Below are positions 9,897 through 22,455 of a stretch of 64,000 nt of DNA, in pieces; within the stretch, counting starts at the first letter, position 1, and each line of letters begins with the position of its first letter. A program made the translations under genes and the position numbers. Where the stretch lies: positions 253,001-317,000 of the forward strand of contig LR746267.1 in NCBI GenBank assembly GCA_902729315.2. Direction: 5' to 3'. This DNA is from Spirodela intermedia (lineage: Eukaryota > Streptophyta > Magnoliopsida > Alismatales > Araceae). Under the pieces are notes generated by a model that saw nothing but the letters and a program-made list of their open reading frames with translations, had not been told where the DNA came from and ran no database searches.

Positions 9897-12100
9897 GGTG
9901 ATCGAATCGTCTATGTCAGAGTGAAAAACTCTCGCTCTCCCCCTATCTTTGTGTCTCTCTATATGCTATCTTTCTACCTCAATGTGTGAGAGATGAAACA
10001 AAGATACGAATAAAGTCCGAAAACATATATCCTGTGCTAGTGTCGGCGCGTTGCTATTTCTCCATCAATGAAGATAGCTCTGTGGTAACGTCCGATTAAT
10101 CCCTGACTCGGCTCGGGAGCTAATCGTGGTTTTATTTTAGATCTGGAGGCGGCACGAACGGAGGTCTGTCGGCCACTACGGTCCACTTCTTCTACTCTCG
10201 CTATATCCGTTTCTTTATCACTGTTGCTATTTTGCCATCCATTTTTTTATGATCATACTTATCTCACGCCCTCATTGTTCTCTTTGAGATAAGTTTCCAC
10301 CTACAGTGAGGCCCGATGGCATCCCTAGCAGTACTCGAAGGGACTGGAAGCTTCATAGATTTAGGCCTAGGTCAGATCTGGCTGATGGGCAGTGTAATGC
10401 TTTAGTACTTGATATATATATTCAAAGTTGGAAGGTGCACAATGTCTCTAACCATATACTAAATTGGAGCTCTTTGAGAGTAATGTAAATAGGGATGTGT
10501 AGATCCTGCGAAACTATGACTTGACGACAAGTTGCCTTGGTCCAGACCCAAAGAACTCTCTGATCATTCCATGATGTTTATTCTAAATGTTTCAGTTCAT
10601 TGCATAATACTTTCTAAGAAACGTTATTTTTATGGATATTTAGATTCCTAAAATAATCTTCTAGGTCTTTGGACACACTAGAGATAGTAATTAGTATTTA
10701 AAGTTTGGGTCCATAGAGTTAAGAAGCCAATAAGATGACTTGATGGTCAGAATTTTGACATTTCTGAAGTTGAGATCATTTGATTCTGTGGTTTTTAAAA
10801 TTCCATTAATTACTTTAGTTTGCGATGCTGATAAAGTGATAATGATGTTACTTCCGATCAAGAAACTTAATTGAGTATTATCATAGACTAATGTTGTTCT
10901 AATCCTTGGAATATTGTTGTTAGCTAGTCAAAGAAAAGAATGTAATAAGAATTTTTTCTGTGATTCTACACTCCATTTTGGATTTTATCTAAATATTATT
11001 AAGTTCAAAGGAAGTGATGTGGTTGAGATGGGGTTTAACAAGTAAAGGGAGATCATATAGAGATGACAATACAATTTTGATGCTCATTAGAGTAGAAAGC
11101 ATAGAATGCTATTTTCATTAATCATCTTTAAGGAGATGAGGATAATGGGATGAGCACTAGTGAGATCGATATGATAATGCTCAGATAGTCATACTTGAAC
11201 AATAGGGAGAGAAGTCTTCATACCACATCTCAACACGTACAAGGTAGTTTGTCTGCTAGAGGATGATTGGAGGAAGGTTGTTGCTAGAATGTTCTATGGT
11301 GAAGGAGTTACTTGGAGACAAAACCATTATAATAAGGTAGTCATACTTAGTCTTCTCTTATCAAGATAGTTGAATGGGTTAGAACCTTTGACACTCGTGC
11401 GGATTGATCTTTGCATATTAACCCTAGTGAGAGCCTTCTCTCCCCATGGGGGAACACAAAGCCATGAAACCTCAAGGCATACAATTTTTGAAGAAAGATG
11501 AAAGCATGTATGGGTTTTGTAGTAGAAGAATACTAGATGTTTTTAGATAGATTTTTTCTATCCAGGGGAGGCGGTGGGACACTACAGAGGCCAAGATGAT
11601 GCATGACAGAGGGGAGGAGCGATGATCCACCACAAATGAAAAGGAAGAACATGTGGATAAGATAAGGGGCTTCATTACATGCCATATACTAATCAAATCC
11701 AAGAATAATACCATGTATGGACATTAAACATGTCTATGTTATATTTTAGGGGCCCCTTCTTTGTGTATGTATATATGAGAGTGGTCATTAGGTTGCGCTT
11801 TATGAGGTGAACTTAGCCCAGGCTAAGGACTTACACGAACATGATGCGCTATTTGACACCCCAATGTTGATATTTTTTGTCAATCAATAAGAAAGTTTAT
11901 ATTTTTGCACCACACATTAGAATATTAAAGTGGTAATTTGTGTAATTTTTGAGACCATTAGTGGAAGGCCTAGTGTATGTGTTACGATTATTCTCTTTGA
12001 GCTTTTATGTTTTATGTAGATAAATAGTTTGCATGTTCTGCTAGATTTAAAGAGACAATCTGCGTGTATTTCAGACTTCTATTATAACGTGATGGTGAAG
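9897..12100. other. Intergenic region, 3' flank of gene B
   Basis: The first ~600 bp is homologous to the flank after pseudogene 2 (13008 on). Shared landmarks are 'atctttgtgtctctc', 'gtcggcgcg', 'ggcggc(a/g)cgaac', and 'gagagt(a/g)atgt...atagggatg'. The duplication unit therefore included 3' sequence. The rest is AT-rich and shows no convincing gene. Confidence 0.6.
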
Positions 12101-12515
12101 ACTTTTGACGTCACACCGATCTGAGTACTTATCCTACACGTTGCTCGCAATACCGTCGTTGCTTCTTTCCCTTTGACCATTTGCCATCGAAGTCATCACC
12201 AGTCCTCTCTGGCATCGTCTTCGAAGGTGGGCTAATAATGGTGACGTGGGCAGTCTCTCCAATCCACTAGAGTAGGAAACCAGACGTGGCCTGTGGTTTT
12301 CTTATGCTTCGTTGACCATCAGTGGGCACCAGTCTGTCGGGCGATGCAATTTTACAGGCCCAATGTTTCTGACCGATGTCTTTCCCTAAGCCGCTGTTGG
12401 CCACAGGGACCAGAGGTGGGGAAGAAGGCGGCAATGGTGAAGAGAGGAGGAGCCGCCCGCCGTCTTCTCCCACCTACCATCCCCCTGGAGTCCCTATAAG
12501 GACATATCTTCGCAT
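12100..12515 (+). promoter_or_regulatory. Upstream region of truncated EP1-like pseudogene 2
   Basis: Landmarks such as 'ctgagtacttatcc', 'ttgaccatttgccatcgaagtcat' and 'ctctctggcatc' recur at 15200-15300. A weak TATA-like 'ctataagga' lies at about 12494. The block leads into a coding remnant that lacks the whole N-terminal half of the family. Confidence 0.5.
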
Positions 12516-13007
12516 TTGGTTCCACCCGTCAACAAATCATACCTCAGAGAAGCCTGGAAGAGGAAAGACATCAAGGCCCGCCGAGAGGACAGGGTTGACT
12601 CCAAGGCCTGGGAGAGGACATTTTCTCTGTTCGACCCGGAGCCCTTCTCTCTCAGCGCATGCTGGCCTCTCGGCATCTGCGGTGGCGAGCAGTGCGTAGC
12701 GTGCCCCACGAAGAAAGGCACAACTGGGTGGTTGCCGCGCTACGGAACTCCGAAGACACAGAGCTGCGGACCGAAATACAATCCCAGCTACACCAAGGTG
12801 ACCGGAGTGGAGCATTTCCTGACCCAGTACTCGGATGGGGAGGGAAGGCTGAGCCTGGGGGAGTGCAGGCGAAGGTGCAACGTAGACTGCAACTGCCTGG
12901 GGGTCCTCTACTATGAAGAGACATCGCAGTGCTGGCTGGCTCCCATCTTGAGGACCCTCAACAAAGTCAACGAGCCTAAGCACGTCGCCTACATTAAGCC
13001 CTATTGA
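12516..13007 (+). pseudogene. EP1-like pseudogene 2, C-terminal PAN-like part only
   Basis: From about 12585 the reading frame matches family residues from the EDRVDSKAWERTFSLFD block to the stop. It includes CGGEQCVACPTKKGTTGW, GVEHFLTQYSDGEGRLSLGEC and CNCLGVLYYEETSQCWLAP, and is open for about 160 codons. The signal peptide and B-lectin domain are missing, and no ATG starts this frame near the remnant. The frame is intact and well conserved, so truncation may be fairly recent. A short PAN-only product is possible only if an unseen exon supplies a start. The 3' flank resembles that of gene B. Confidence 0.8.
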
Positions 13008-13205
13008 GCTGGTCAAGCCCGTCGTGTATAAGTCAAACTCTCTGTCTCTGTCTCTGTCCATATCTTTGTGTCTCTCCCTTGAAAATACGGAATAAGAGCA
13101 TGGGGACGACTCAAGAAACAAAATCTATTCTATGTCTTATCCTGAGTCGGCGCGAGGATTGACCGTGAATGTGTTTTATATTTGGCGGCGGCGAGAACGA
13201 TTCTT

Positions 13206-13240
<35 letters not shown>

Positions 13241-15184
13241 CAATCACTGTCAGTATCTCCGTCCCTACCCACCTCCTACCCCGTCGCTATCTAATAGATA
13301 TTCTTCCACGGCGGCGGGGTTGGGTTCATAGTGGTCAGAGCCACTGGTTCCCATGGGGAACCTCACGGACGAATATTTGATGTATGAGCGAGCCTCCAAA
13401 GTGTAACTAGGTGAGCCAGACGACATACGAAAGTAGGTTTCTTCGAGAGTGATGTCGATAGGGATGATGGGCCCCACGGAATTACTCCTTTTCGACTCAT
13501 TCCCTTGGTCTTGAACTAAACAAATCTAATGAAAACATGTTCATTCATGTTATGTGAAATTCTTCAGATTATATGTTTATCACCAATTAAAAAATTGATG
13601 AATTTCTTATGACAAAGTCTCTTAAGTGTATGAGGATTATTGCTTAAAAGTTGCATTTTTTATTTCCCCGAGTTGACTTACTTTGCAGGAAAAAGTTTTA
13701 AAATTAATGGATCAGTTTTCCTTTAAAAGAAGTGAGTAAGCTCACCTTATCTGAAAAGGGTTTAACATTCATAGTGAGTTGACTTGGTAGAGTTAGGACA
13801 CTTAAGATCCATTTGCGAGTGACAAAGTTATTGCCAAAAAAGGGTGAGTCAACTCACATAGCAAGACAAGCCTTGACATTATGTTATCAAAGTATTTGCA
13901 TATTTACATGGCTAATAAATATATTGCTAATGGTTTACTCTAACCTTTACAAAGCTTGCTCATTTTTACATGACTCATTATTTGGAATTTTTTTGTTTAT
14001 CGCTTCCTTGTAAGAAGTGGGTCACTTAGTAAGAAGTCTACTGAGGTATAGTATTACAAAACTCATGACTTGAAGCACAAAATTATTACATAGAAGCCAT
14101 TGGAATGATTCTATTTTTTGATTGTTACAAACCCAGAATGAAAAGTCAATGGATAATAAATATATTGCCTGTTCTAATACTCCAAGTGAGATTTTGACTC
14201 AATAGAATCAATGTTTTTGCCTCTTTCTCAAGTTTTAAATTGACTATTCATCCGATTAGTAAGAAAGTTATTTACTTTACTGTGTTTGAATACTACACAT
14301 ACTTGGGCTAACTTAATGCTATCAATCTAGTGAAATCTAATGAACATTCATTGAGAACTAATCAAGGACAAATAATTCATTAATTGGAGGTCCATTCATG
14401 CGATTCTCCATGATCAACGCCAACAATTTAGTGTGAAAAGATGAACTAATTTTATAAACTATGAGAAAGTTTAGCTGATTATGTGATTCATGTGAAATCA
14501 GGGTACATGGTCAACCCATATGCTAACTTACCCAAAATTTACTTAAAATACAAGAAAATTATGGTCTTTGTAGTGTTTACACAGCTTGAGTCACAACCTT
14601 CCTATTTGTGCAAAAAAATTCTCAAGCTTTCCATGTTAGTGATCCTCAGCTAAATTGTCCTCAATTTATAATATAACCATATTAGAGCTCAAGGTCCACA
14701 TAAAATACCTAACTATGTCTTAAATGTACATTTAAAACATAGATTAGAGTATTATTTTATGAACTTTATCATATTTCAGTTTCTTGTTTCAAAGGGATCT
14801 AAGAGTAACTTTTTGGTTGAATATAATCAAGATTTTTAATTTTTTTAATTCCTTTTTCTCTTCAAGCTCTCACATTTCATGATTATTGTTTTTAAATAAT
14901 TTTTGATGCATCAGCTTTCAAAGTATAGACCAAGTCAACAAAATAAATTCTATTTATTTATAAATTCAACATTTTCTGTGAGATAATATTCTTGCTTGTT
15001 AAACTTTGACTTTGACACTGGTCAACAATTTTTTCTCTATGTGGGCATCATTTTATTTTAAATTTTTCTCTTACATTCATAGAAGGAATCTCATTTATTG
15101 GTTGCAACTTATGAAGATGTCTTTTATGTTCGGATTTATTTGAATAAATGTTTTTGGAGAGCATTACAGACTACCGATCACGTG
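13008..15184. other. Intergenic AT-rich region
   Basis: The first ~450 bp continues the EP1-like 3' flank homology and contains a (CT)n(AT)n tract at 13203-13240. Beyond about 13500 the DNA is AT-rich, with frequent 'gagttgac'/'gagtcaac' words. I see no gene. Confidence 0.5.
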
Positions 15185-15300
15185 ATCTTAGATAACTTTC
15201 CACGTCACATGCAGCTCAGTACTTACCCAACATGCTGCTTACAATTCCACCCCTTGACCGTCGAACGTTGAAGTCAATGCCGTCCTCGCTGGCATCAACC
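15185..15300 (+). repeat. Orphan copy of an EP1-like upstream region
   Basis: This resembles the block at 12110-12215: 'acgtcaca...ctcagtactta(c/t)cc', 'ttgac(c)(g/a)...gaa(g)tca', and 'tcgctggcatc'. No EP1-like coding sequence follows. It is probably the remains of another array member whose gene has been lost. Confidence 0.55.
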
Positions 15301-15433
15301 CCCACGGACCCCAAGCATGAGGACGTGCCCTATCGTCTGGGCCCCAGTGATTGTCTCTGTTTCTCTCTCATCCTCTCTCATCCCTATTGTTGATGGGTTT
15401 GCTCGTCCACACCCTTGAGGTCAGACGAAAGCG

Positions 15434-15469
<36 letters not shown>
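15434..15469. repeat. (CT)n(CA)n compound microsatellite
   Basis: A CT tract runs directly into a CA tract. It follows the orphan upstream region. Confidence 0.9.
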
Positions 15470-15600
15470 TTCGTCATTTCATTTCTGCTTATTTTCTATG
15501 ATTAAATCCCAAATCACCTTCTGTTTTCGTAGCCCTTAAGCGCATTATGCGACTCATTTTCTTCTTGACGAATAATGTTAGAACGAGTGTAAGGGTTGAG

Positions 15601-15684
15601 GGGAGAGAGCGGAGAGAGAGGAGAGAGAAAGAGGAGAGAGGAGAGAGGAGAGAGAGAGAGAGAAAGAGGAGGGAGGAGAGAGAA
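15601..15684. repeat. GA-rich tract
   Basis: Irregular GAGAGAGG/GAGAAAG repeats lie just upstream of the probable HEN1 5' region. A (CT)n tract of opposite strand sense follows at 15879-15903. Confidence 0.85.
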
Positions 15685-15699
15685 AATTGATAAGCCCCC

Positions 15700-16692
15700 A
15701 TAGTTGGGGAAGATTCATGGGCCGAGCCCATTTGTTGTAGTTTGACCATATTTTAAAGCCCATTTGTCTTCTTCTGTTAACGCGGTCAACAGACTGCAAG
15801 GTGCATGTTAGTTCCTGCGTGGCGGAAGCTCTTCTCGCAGCCGCCCTTTTTCAACTTCCCTTTTCCCTCCCCGCGGACCTCTCTCTCTCTCTCTCTCTCT
15901 CTCGCTGTACTCCTGCGCTCTTCAGGGATTGGGGGAGTAGTTCTGTCACGAAATCGGATCTGCTGGGGGAGGTTCAGCTTGGGCATCTGTGCGCGTCAGG
16001 CCCTGTGTGGGGTATTCTTTGACCGACATGACAATGGCACGGGCAACTGGTGCCTTTTCCGATGCCTGGCTTTCATGGAATTAGGGTTTCGCTTACCCAG
16101 TACTCCAGGTTCTTAGTATATTGCTTCCGTTTACCTTCGTGTAGAAGTTCGGGTATCCTTTTCCCGAGCTGTACGGTTTGTTCGACGTGGAGCTGTGCTC
16201 GGTGATCTTCGATGCTTCTTTTTACGTTTTTCATGTATAATATCGGATAATTATCATTGAATCCGAATATATTTCTCTTGAAAAATCTTACGTCAGATAT
16301 GATGTTGTTCCGGAGAATCGGGAGCTTTGATTTGATCTTATGTTCTACAATAAAAAAAAATGTTCATCATTCCATGGTAACTGTGAAAACCATTTCTACG
16401 GTTCCGTCAATGTTAAAGCCTTATTCGCCTTATTCGGGATATGTAATGGACAAGATGCCACACGCCATGATAATCAAGATTGACGGCATTCTTTAGTAAT
16501 CCTCGCATCAGTTCTATGTCTGTGTGTATCTGCTTGATTTCGTTTGTGTCCCAAGCACTGATCTCTCCTCGTTTTCTGCAAGCAGATGTCGTCGGGGCCT
16601 CTGGATTGTCGAGTCTCTTTTGAACTTTGATAGATGTCACAAGAGTAAAAGATATCTTGGGAGTACTTCTTGTTCTGATGAGAGCTCAAGAA
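15700..16692 (+). promoter_or_regulatory. HEN1 upstream and 5' leader region
   Basis: This is the only gene-free sequence before the HEN1 start. It contains a (CT)n pyrimidine patch (15879-15903), common at plant transcription starts. A strong acceptor-like signal 'ttttctgcaagcag' ends at about 16585, which suggests a 5' UTR intron. The exact transcription start cannot be read. Confidence 0.4.
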
Positions 16693-18824
16693 ATGTCTCA
16701 GTTTGGAGTCAAGAAACCTCCTCTCTCAGCAAAGGCTGTTCTACATCAGAGATATGGTGACAAGGCATGTTACAAGGTCGAACAAGTGCTGGAGCCTGTC
16801 GAAAATGATTGCCCTGGGCTAGCAATACTGCATCACGATCGGGTTCTCTACCGGTGCCATTTACAGCTCCCTGAATTGTCTGTCACTTCTGAAAAGTTTA
16901 CGAAGAGGAAAGATGCTGAGCAGTCTGCAGCAAAAATGGCCCTTGAGAAGGTTCTCTTATTTCGTCTGTGCAATTTTCTTCTATTCGATGGACAACTGCT
17001 AGTCTGTGATTCCAAGGACATATGACACTGTAAAATCGGCAACATCACTCCATTTCCGTCTCAAACATTTCGATGTATCTCGACTGTTTTCTAGGCTTTA
17101 AGTAGGAAAGCAGGGATTCAATTTCTACACGAGATCATGTATACAATGTAATTCTGACCCAGAAAATCGACTTTTTTGTCTCTATAGGTTTTTTCATGTT
17201 TTTCGAGCAGTTAGGCTCTCCATTATCAGCGCAGAAGCAATTTGGCATAAAATAAACCGTTAAAACTAAGAGTTGAAGTACTTAATATGATCTCTAAATA
17301 AATATATTTTGGGAAAATATATGTTTTATGTCCTCTCCATAAAAGCTAAATTTATCCGTTGGTTAATTAATTGATCACCGTCCAGATGCCGTTAGTTAAT
17401 TTTCCCTGCAGATTTTCATATTCTAGAGGGATTACAGCAGAAACATTATTATCATGTATTTATGGACTTTAAAATGCATTAGGATGCGTTTTTTCTAACT
17501 TTTCTGTAAGTGTTCTCTCTTTCGGATGGTTGCCATTTTTGTACCTTTTCAACCTCAGAGACAGTGGTTACACATTAGATTTCAAATAATTTCTGTCTGA
17601 GGTTTGAAAAGCATTTGAATATAGCCTTTTTTGTCTTTCTATGAATTGTTGGATTTTGATATCAGTATTCGATAACCCTGTTCTTACATGCCAGAGAACT
17701 TAGGTGCTTGCTTTGGAAATGTATATGAGAACTGTGATTAGATAGATATTGTCTTTTGGGAAGTTTCTAGCATAATTTTTAGGAAGTAGGATGTGAATCA
17801 AAAGTATGATGAAGTGATGATTACGGTGACGGGATTTTTTTTTGAGTTGACTTTCTTTTCAGTGTACTTGAGCCCACTACTCTGCTGTTATTCCATCTAG
17901 CTATAGAACCTTCGAAGAATTGATAGTTTTTAATGTGAAATCTTACCCATACCTGTCACGCCCATGATGATATAAGTCTAGTTTGTCTAGTAAACAATAC
18001 CATCGCGCATTATCTGAACCTTACAAACGCAGCTATTATATTACGCAATGTGTCCAGTAAAGTATCTTAGTAGGATCATGCTGTTGTCTCTTGTTGCAAT
18101 CTAATCGGCATAGGTTGGGCAAGCAAGTGGGAAAATGGTCTTGAATTTTATGAAAAGGAACTATTAAATGAAATGCTACCCTGACGACTGGATGGATTTA
18201 TATCTGAAATTGATTGGAAAACCTGTTTTCATCTGCATACCAGTTTCTTGGTTGATTATCTAATTATCCTTATTAAAGAGAAGAGATGGGAGGAGTTCAC
18301 GCTTGGTTTGAAAATTAAATATGTCATATTTTTCATGATTATTTTAAAATTTTGAATTCTTGTGTTCAGTTCGTCAATCATGTTGAATATTTCTTTTCAC
18401 ATCACACGCACTCTAATAAATATGCTCATCTGTGGGTTGCCGCTTTCTGAAAGGAATTCTCTCTGCTCGTTGTAACTCCATTTGAAAAGAAATAGAGATA
18501 AATTAATGTGCCTTATTTTCTGGTATTATTTCGTTTGCTGAATCATGTTTATACGGCAGGGTTTTTTATTGCATAATTTATTTTCAGTTCACCGATATTG
18601 CATGCAGCTCGGCATTCAGCCTACCACAAAAGACCTCACACCAGAGGAAGCCTGGGACGAGTTAATTGTGCGCATCTCCTCTTTGTTTACAGACAAGGTT
18701 AGTATGAGTATTCTATTTTTCTGATATTTAATGATCTTTGGAAACGCTTCTTAGCTCTTGTCCAGCGATTATGTAGTTCTTCCACATAAGAGCACAAAAA
18801 GCCAGTCTCGATGGTTTCATAATG

Positions 18825-18857
<33 letters not shown>

Positions 18858-21800
18858 ACCATTTTATAATCGTTCTGCTGCCGACGACTGGTACATTGAT
18901 TGCCTATATCCTTGTGCTTCTTTTGTTTATCTCAGCCATTTGTCTCACGAGATAGCCAATATTCTGTATCCAGTCTTTCTTTTTGTGGTGCATGAACGTT
19001 CATCAGAGCTTCCTTCTGACAGCCTTCTGTTTGGCTTGTCTTCTTTCACGGGAAAGTTTTCTTTGTCAGGTCATCCGATTGTGGGTCACTTCCGAGCAGC
19101 GATTAAGAGAGAGGGTGACACCCACGGATTGATCCCCGTCTCCATCATCGCCGCCTGTGATTCAAAGATTGTTAACTTGTGCAAACTGGTCAACCCCAAG
19201 GCAGGGTCAGACCCTCTCCTGGTCGTCTCTCTTGTCCTCAAGGCAGCGAGATTGGTCAATTCGATCTGCGTTTCTGACAGAGGACTCTGGATGGGGAAGA
19301 AAGGTTCATATTCTTCCGATGCTCTTCAGTCTTTAATCAGCCATTCTACTACCTCCACAGACCATGGATCGATCGAAGCGCTGTTCATTCCATCCTCCAT
19401 TGAGAAGCCCGTTGAGACAATTACCCTTGAGCTATCTGCTGGCCGATGCTACATGGATGAAATTTCTCAAAAGCTTGGTGTTGAGGATTCATCTCATGTT
19501 CTAGTTTCAAGGTTCAGAAAACTTTGAATTCTCATCAGCCCTTGCGTCGACTGCGGCTATGCTCACCGGTAGTCTGCTTGCTATTGTTTCAGGGCGGTAG
19601 GCAAAGCTTCTTCGGAAATGAGGTTTTATTTTTCTTCTCCAAGATGCCAACTTTCGTGCCCAGATTTATCATCATCAGAGACGCCTTTGCATGGAGAAGA
19701 GCCCCTCAACCTGCTGGGTTCATACTTTTCTGGTCAAAATATATACGGAGATGCTGTCTTGGCCACTGTTGGGTACGCATGGAAATCCAAGGATCTCTTC
19801 TGTGAGAATGTGACCTTGTCTACATACTACAGGTCTTCTCTCTCTCTCTCCCCATTGCTCCTTTGTTTAGTATATTTTTCTCATAAACCCATCACGATGT
19901 TCTTCAGGATGCTTCTTGGTATGACACCCGATGGATGCTATAAGCTGTCTAGAGAAGCTATACTTGCAGTGAAGTTGCCGTCTTCCTTCACAACGAAGTC
20001 CAACTGGAGGGGCCACTCTCCGAGGGACCTGCTGTGCATGTTCTGCCGCCACCATCGCCTTATGGAACCTCTGTTTTCAGTGAAGGAGCTTCCAGCACCA
20101 TCGGGAGCATCACAAGGTCTCGACCAGCTGAAGTCATCAGAGGGATTGGGCGTTTTCGCCTGCGAAGTGAAGATCTTGTCTAAGCAGCAAGACCCAATAC
20201 TCGAATGCCTCGGGGATGGCTGCAAGAAGCAGACTGATGCAGTTCAGAAGGCCGCTTTGAGCGCCCTTTCGTGGCTGGACAGGTGCTTCAAGCGCCTGTG
20301 CGTGCCTCTTGAGGAGCCATCGTCGTCGTCTTCCTCCTCTGGGTCTGCCCAGCAAATCCGTGTCTACCCAGAGAGATTCTCCCAGGAGCTCGCACACTGC
20401 TTCGCCGTCCATGCCCGCCGCCCTCGGGAGAGAGACTCTCCACGAATGCAGCCCACGCAGCCCGGACTGGTCTCTTTCAGAGTCGAAGGCCTGGAGTCTG
20501 GTGCGCCGCCAGCAGTGGGTTCCTTGGTCTCCATCAGCTACACCATTTCTCTGGTAGGTGGAGCGGAGGAAGGAAGCAGACAGACCTTGGAAAGCAGAGA
20601 TGAACTTGAGTTCGAGCTGGGGACTGGAGCTGTGATCGACCATGTCGAAGCATGTGTCTCTCAGATGTCCACTGGCCAGTCTGCTCAGTTCACCATAAGC
20701 CTGCCTTCCAGGGAACTGGTCTTGGCTGCGTCTGGTCAATCTGCCGAGCTCATCTCCCCTCTGGATCTTCGTGAGCTCCTCTTCCAGTCTGCGCTTCTTC
20801 TCCATTAATTAATCTACGGCATCTTGCAGGGTATAAACTTGCTTTTTGAGTGCGGGTGATCTTGATTTCATGCCTTCGCAGGGGCCTGCTCTCTGGAGTA
20901 CTCACTGAAGGTGCTTCAGATCTCCGAGCCTAATGAGGTCCGGATGGAGCAAGCTCTTTTCAGCCCCCCTCTGTCGAAGCAGAGGGTTGACTTTGCCATG
21001 GGTCTCATCAACAGCACCTCCGCCACTAGCCTGGTATACTGACCTGCACCATTCTTCCTCCCTCCCTTTTCTCCACTCCGTTGACTTTGAGGCGTGCAGG
21101 TTGACTTCGGTTGTGGGTCGGGTAGCCTCCTTGATTCCTTGATGGAGCATCAGACGACCCTGGAGAAGGTTGTCGGCGTGGATGTCTCCACCAGAGGCCT
21201 CTGCCGGGCAGCAAAGGTCAACGTTCACTCCAATAATCCATTTATTTATTCCTGCAATCATGAGAAGAAACATTACGTCTCTTCTGACTCGGCAGATACT
21301 CCATGCAAAGCTTGCTAAGGAGGACAGTCCAGTGGGAAGCTCCATCAAATCCGCCGTGCTCTACGGCGGCTCCATCACCGACTACGACTCCCGGCTGCAT
21401 GGATTCGACGTGGGCACCTGCCTAGAGGTACGATGGTCGCCCTAAATCTTCAGAGCAGCGAGATGCGCCATTGGAGGAGACCTGCTGAAGCAGACTAGCC
21501 TGCAGGTGATAGAACACATGGAGGAGGATCAGGCGGGCCTGTTCGGAGAAGTGGTTCTGAGCTTGTTCTGCCCCCGCCTGCTGATAATCTCGACGCCGAA
21601 CTATGAATACAACCCCGTGCTCCAGGGGAGTCTGATGGCGGCGGAGGAGGACGACCGAGGGGAGAAGTCCCGGACCGCGCCCTGCAGATTTCGCAACCAT
21701 GATCACAAATTCGAGTGGACGAGGGGGCAGTTTGAGCGCTGGGCCGTTGACCTCGCCAGCAGGCACTCTTACAGGGTTGACTTTGGGGGTGTCGGCGGGT

Positions 21801-21931
21801 CTCCTGGCGTGGAACCGGGTTTTGCTTCGCAGATTGCCGTCTTCCGGCGGTGCGCTTCCCATCCCGCGGAGGCGGGCCCGACCGCCGGGGCGGTCAAACT
21901 TTACGAGGTCATTTGGGAGTGGCCCAGCTAG
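16693..21931 (+). CDS. HEN1: HEN1 small-RNA 2'-O-methyltransferase (nine exons, 910 aa)
   Basis: HEN1 uses SAM to methylate the 3'-terminal 2'-OH of miRNA and siRNA duplexes, protecting them from uridylation and decay. I read coding exons at 16693-16950, 18608-18697, 19057-19511, 19593-19832, 19908-20770, 20882-21033, 21100-21216, 21296-21427 and 21506-21931. All junctions are GT-AG, all phases agree, and the total is 2733 nt. Domains: dsRBD1 (about 8-86, HLQLPELSV, DAEQSAAKMALEK), La-like region (about 117-270), dsRBD2 region (about 350-470, FTTKSNWRG), FKBP-like PLD (about 530-635) and methyltransferase (about 660-905). The SAM motif VDFGCGSGSLLDSL is at 687 on. The metal-binding E-V-I-E-H (769-773) is split by the last intron, and the NHDHKFEW histidines lie near 834. 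The start at 16693 fits homologues, and an in-frame ATG at 16678 is an alternative. Arabidopsis HEN1 is about 942 aa. Confidence 0.94.
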
Positions 21932-22125
21932 CTCGTCGGCATCTGTTCAGTAAGAACTCTTCTTCCTTTCTTCTTTTTTTGTCTTCTCTCAGTCGCTTCA
22001 ATGTCGATTCAAAGCCCAGTTGTTGGCGATTCCTTGGACTATGTAGAAACATTATGCTATCTTTTGAAGCAAATTTCTTGGAGCATTGATGGTGAGATCT
22101 GCCCACGTGATGTTATTCTGGATCC

Positions 22126-22171
<46 letters not shown>

Positions 22172-22455
22172 AGCTCTTTACTTGGAACGAAGTAAACCTT
22201 TGATTTAGTACCTGTATCACTCAAAACCTTTGATTTTTGTTCCCTGAGAATCCAGTGAGGAGGGAGTTGAAGGAACCCTCCAGACGGGTTCCTCAAGAAC
22301 AAGAACAAGAACAAGAAAAAGCTGTTGAGGAACTGAGGGCTGCAGTAAGCTGTAATCCTTTCCTAGCGGCTTTGTGAGGAAGAAGAAGGGGAAGAAGAAG
22401 AAGAAGACCTGTAGAAGAGTTAAGCTTACGTATCGTTTGACTTCTGGGGGATGGC
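21932..22455. other. Convergent intergenic region between HEN1 and GT17
   Basis: This is the shared 3' region of two tail-to-tail genes. It contains a (GA)n tract of about 21 units at 22128-22169, an (AAGAAC)n run near 22295, and purine-rich AAG repeats at 22376-22410. No gene is seen. Confidence 0.7.

Noticed and set aside
12267-12699. Extension of EP1-like pseudogene 2 upstream into an intact N-terminus
   Set aside because: Frames in 12290-12580 show no B-lectin similarity, and the only nearby ATG (12434) is out of frame with the PAN-like remnant.
15489-15986. Ser/Leu- and Arg/Glu-repeat open frames near the HEN1 promoter
   Set aside because: They are translations of GA/CT repeats with no other coding signal.
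20137-20805. 222-codon minus-strand frame
   Set aside because: It lies antisense to HEN1 exon 5, with no family features.
18940-20808. Separate genes suggested by open frames at 18940-19527 and 19618-20808
   Set aside because: Both are HEN1 exons read through into introns. The splice signals join them with correct phase.
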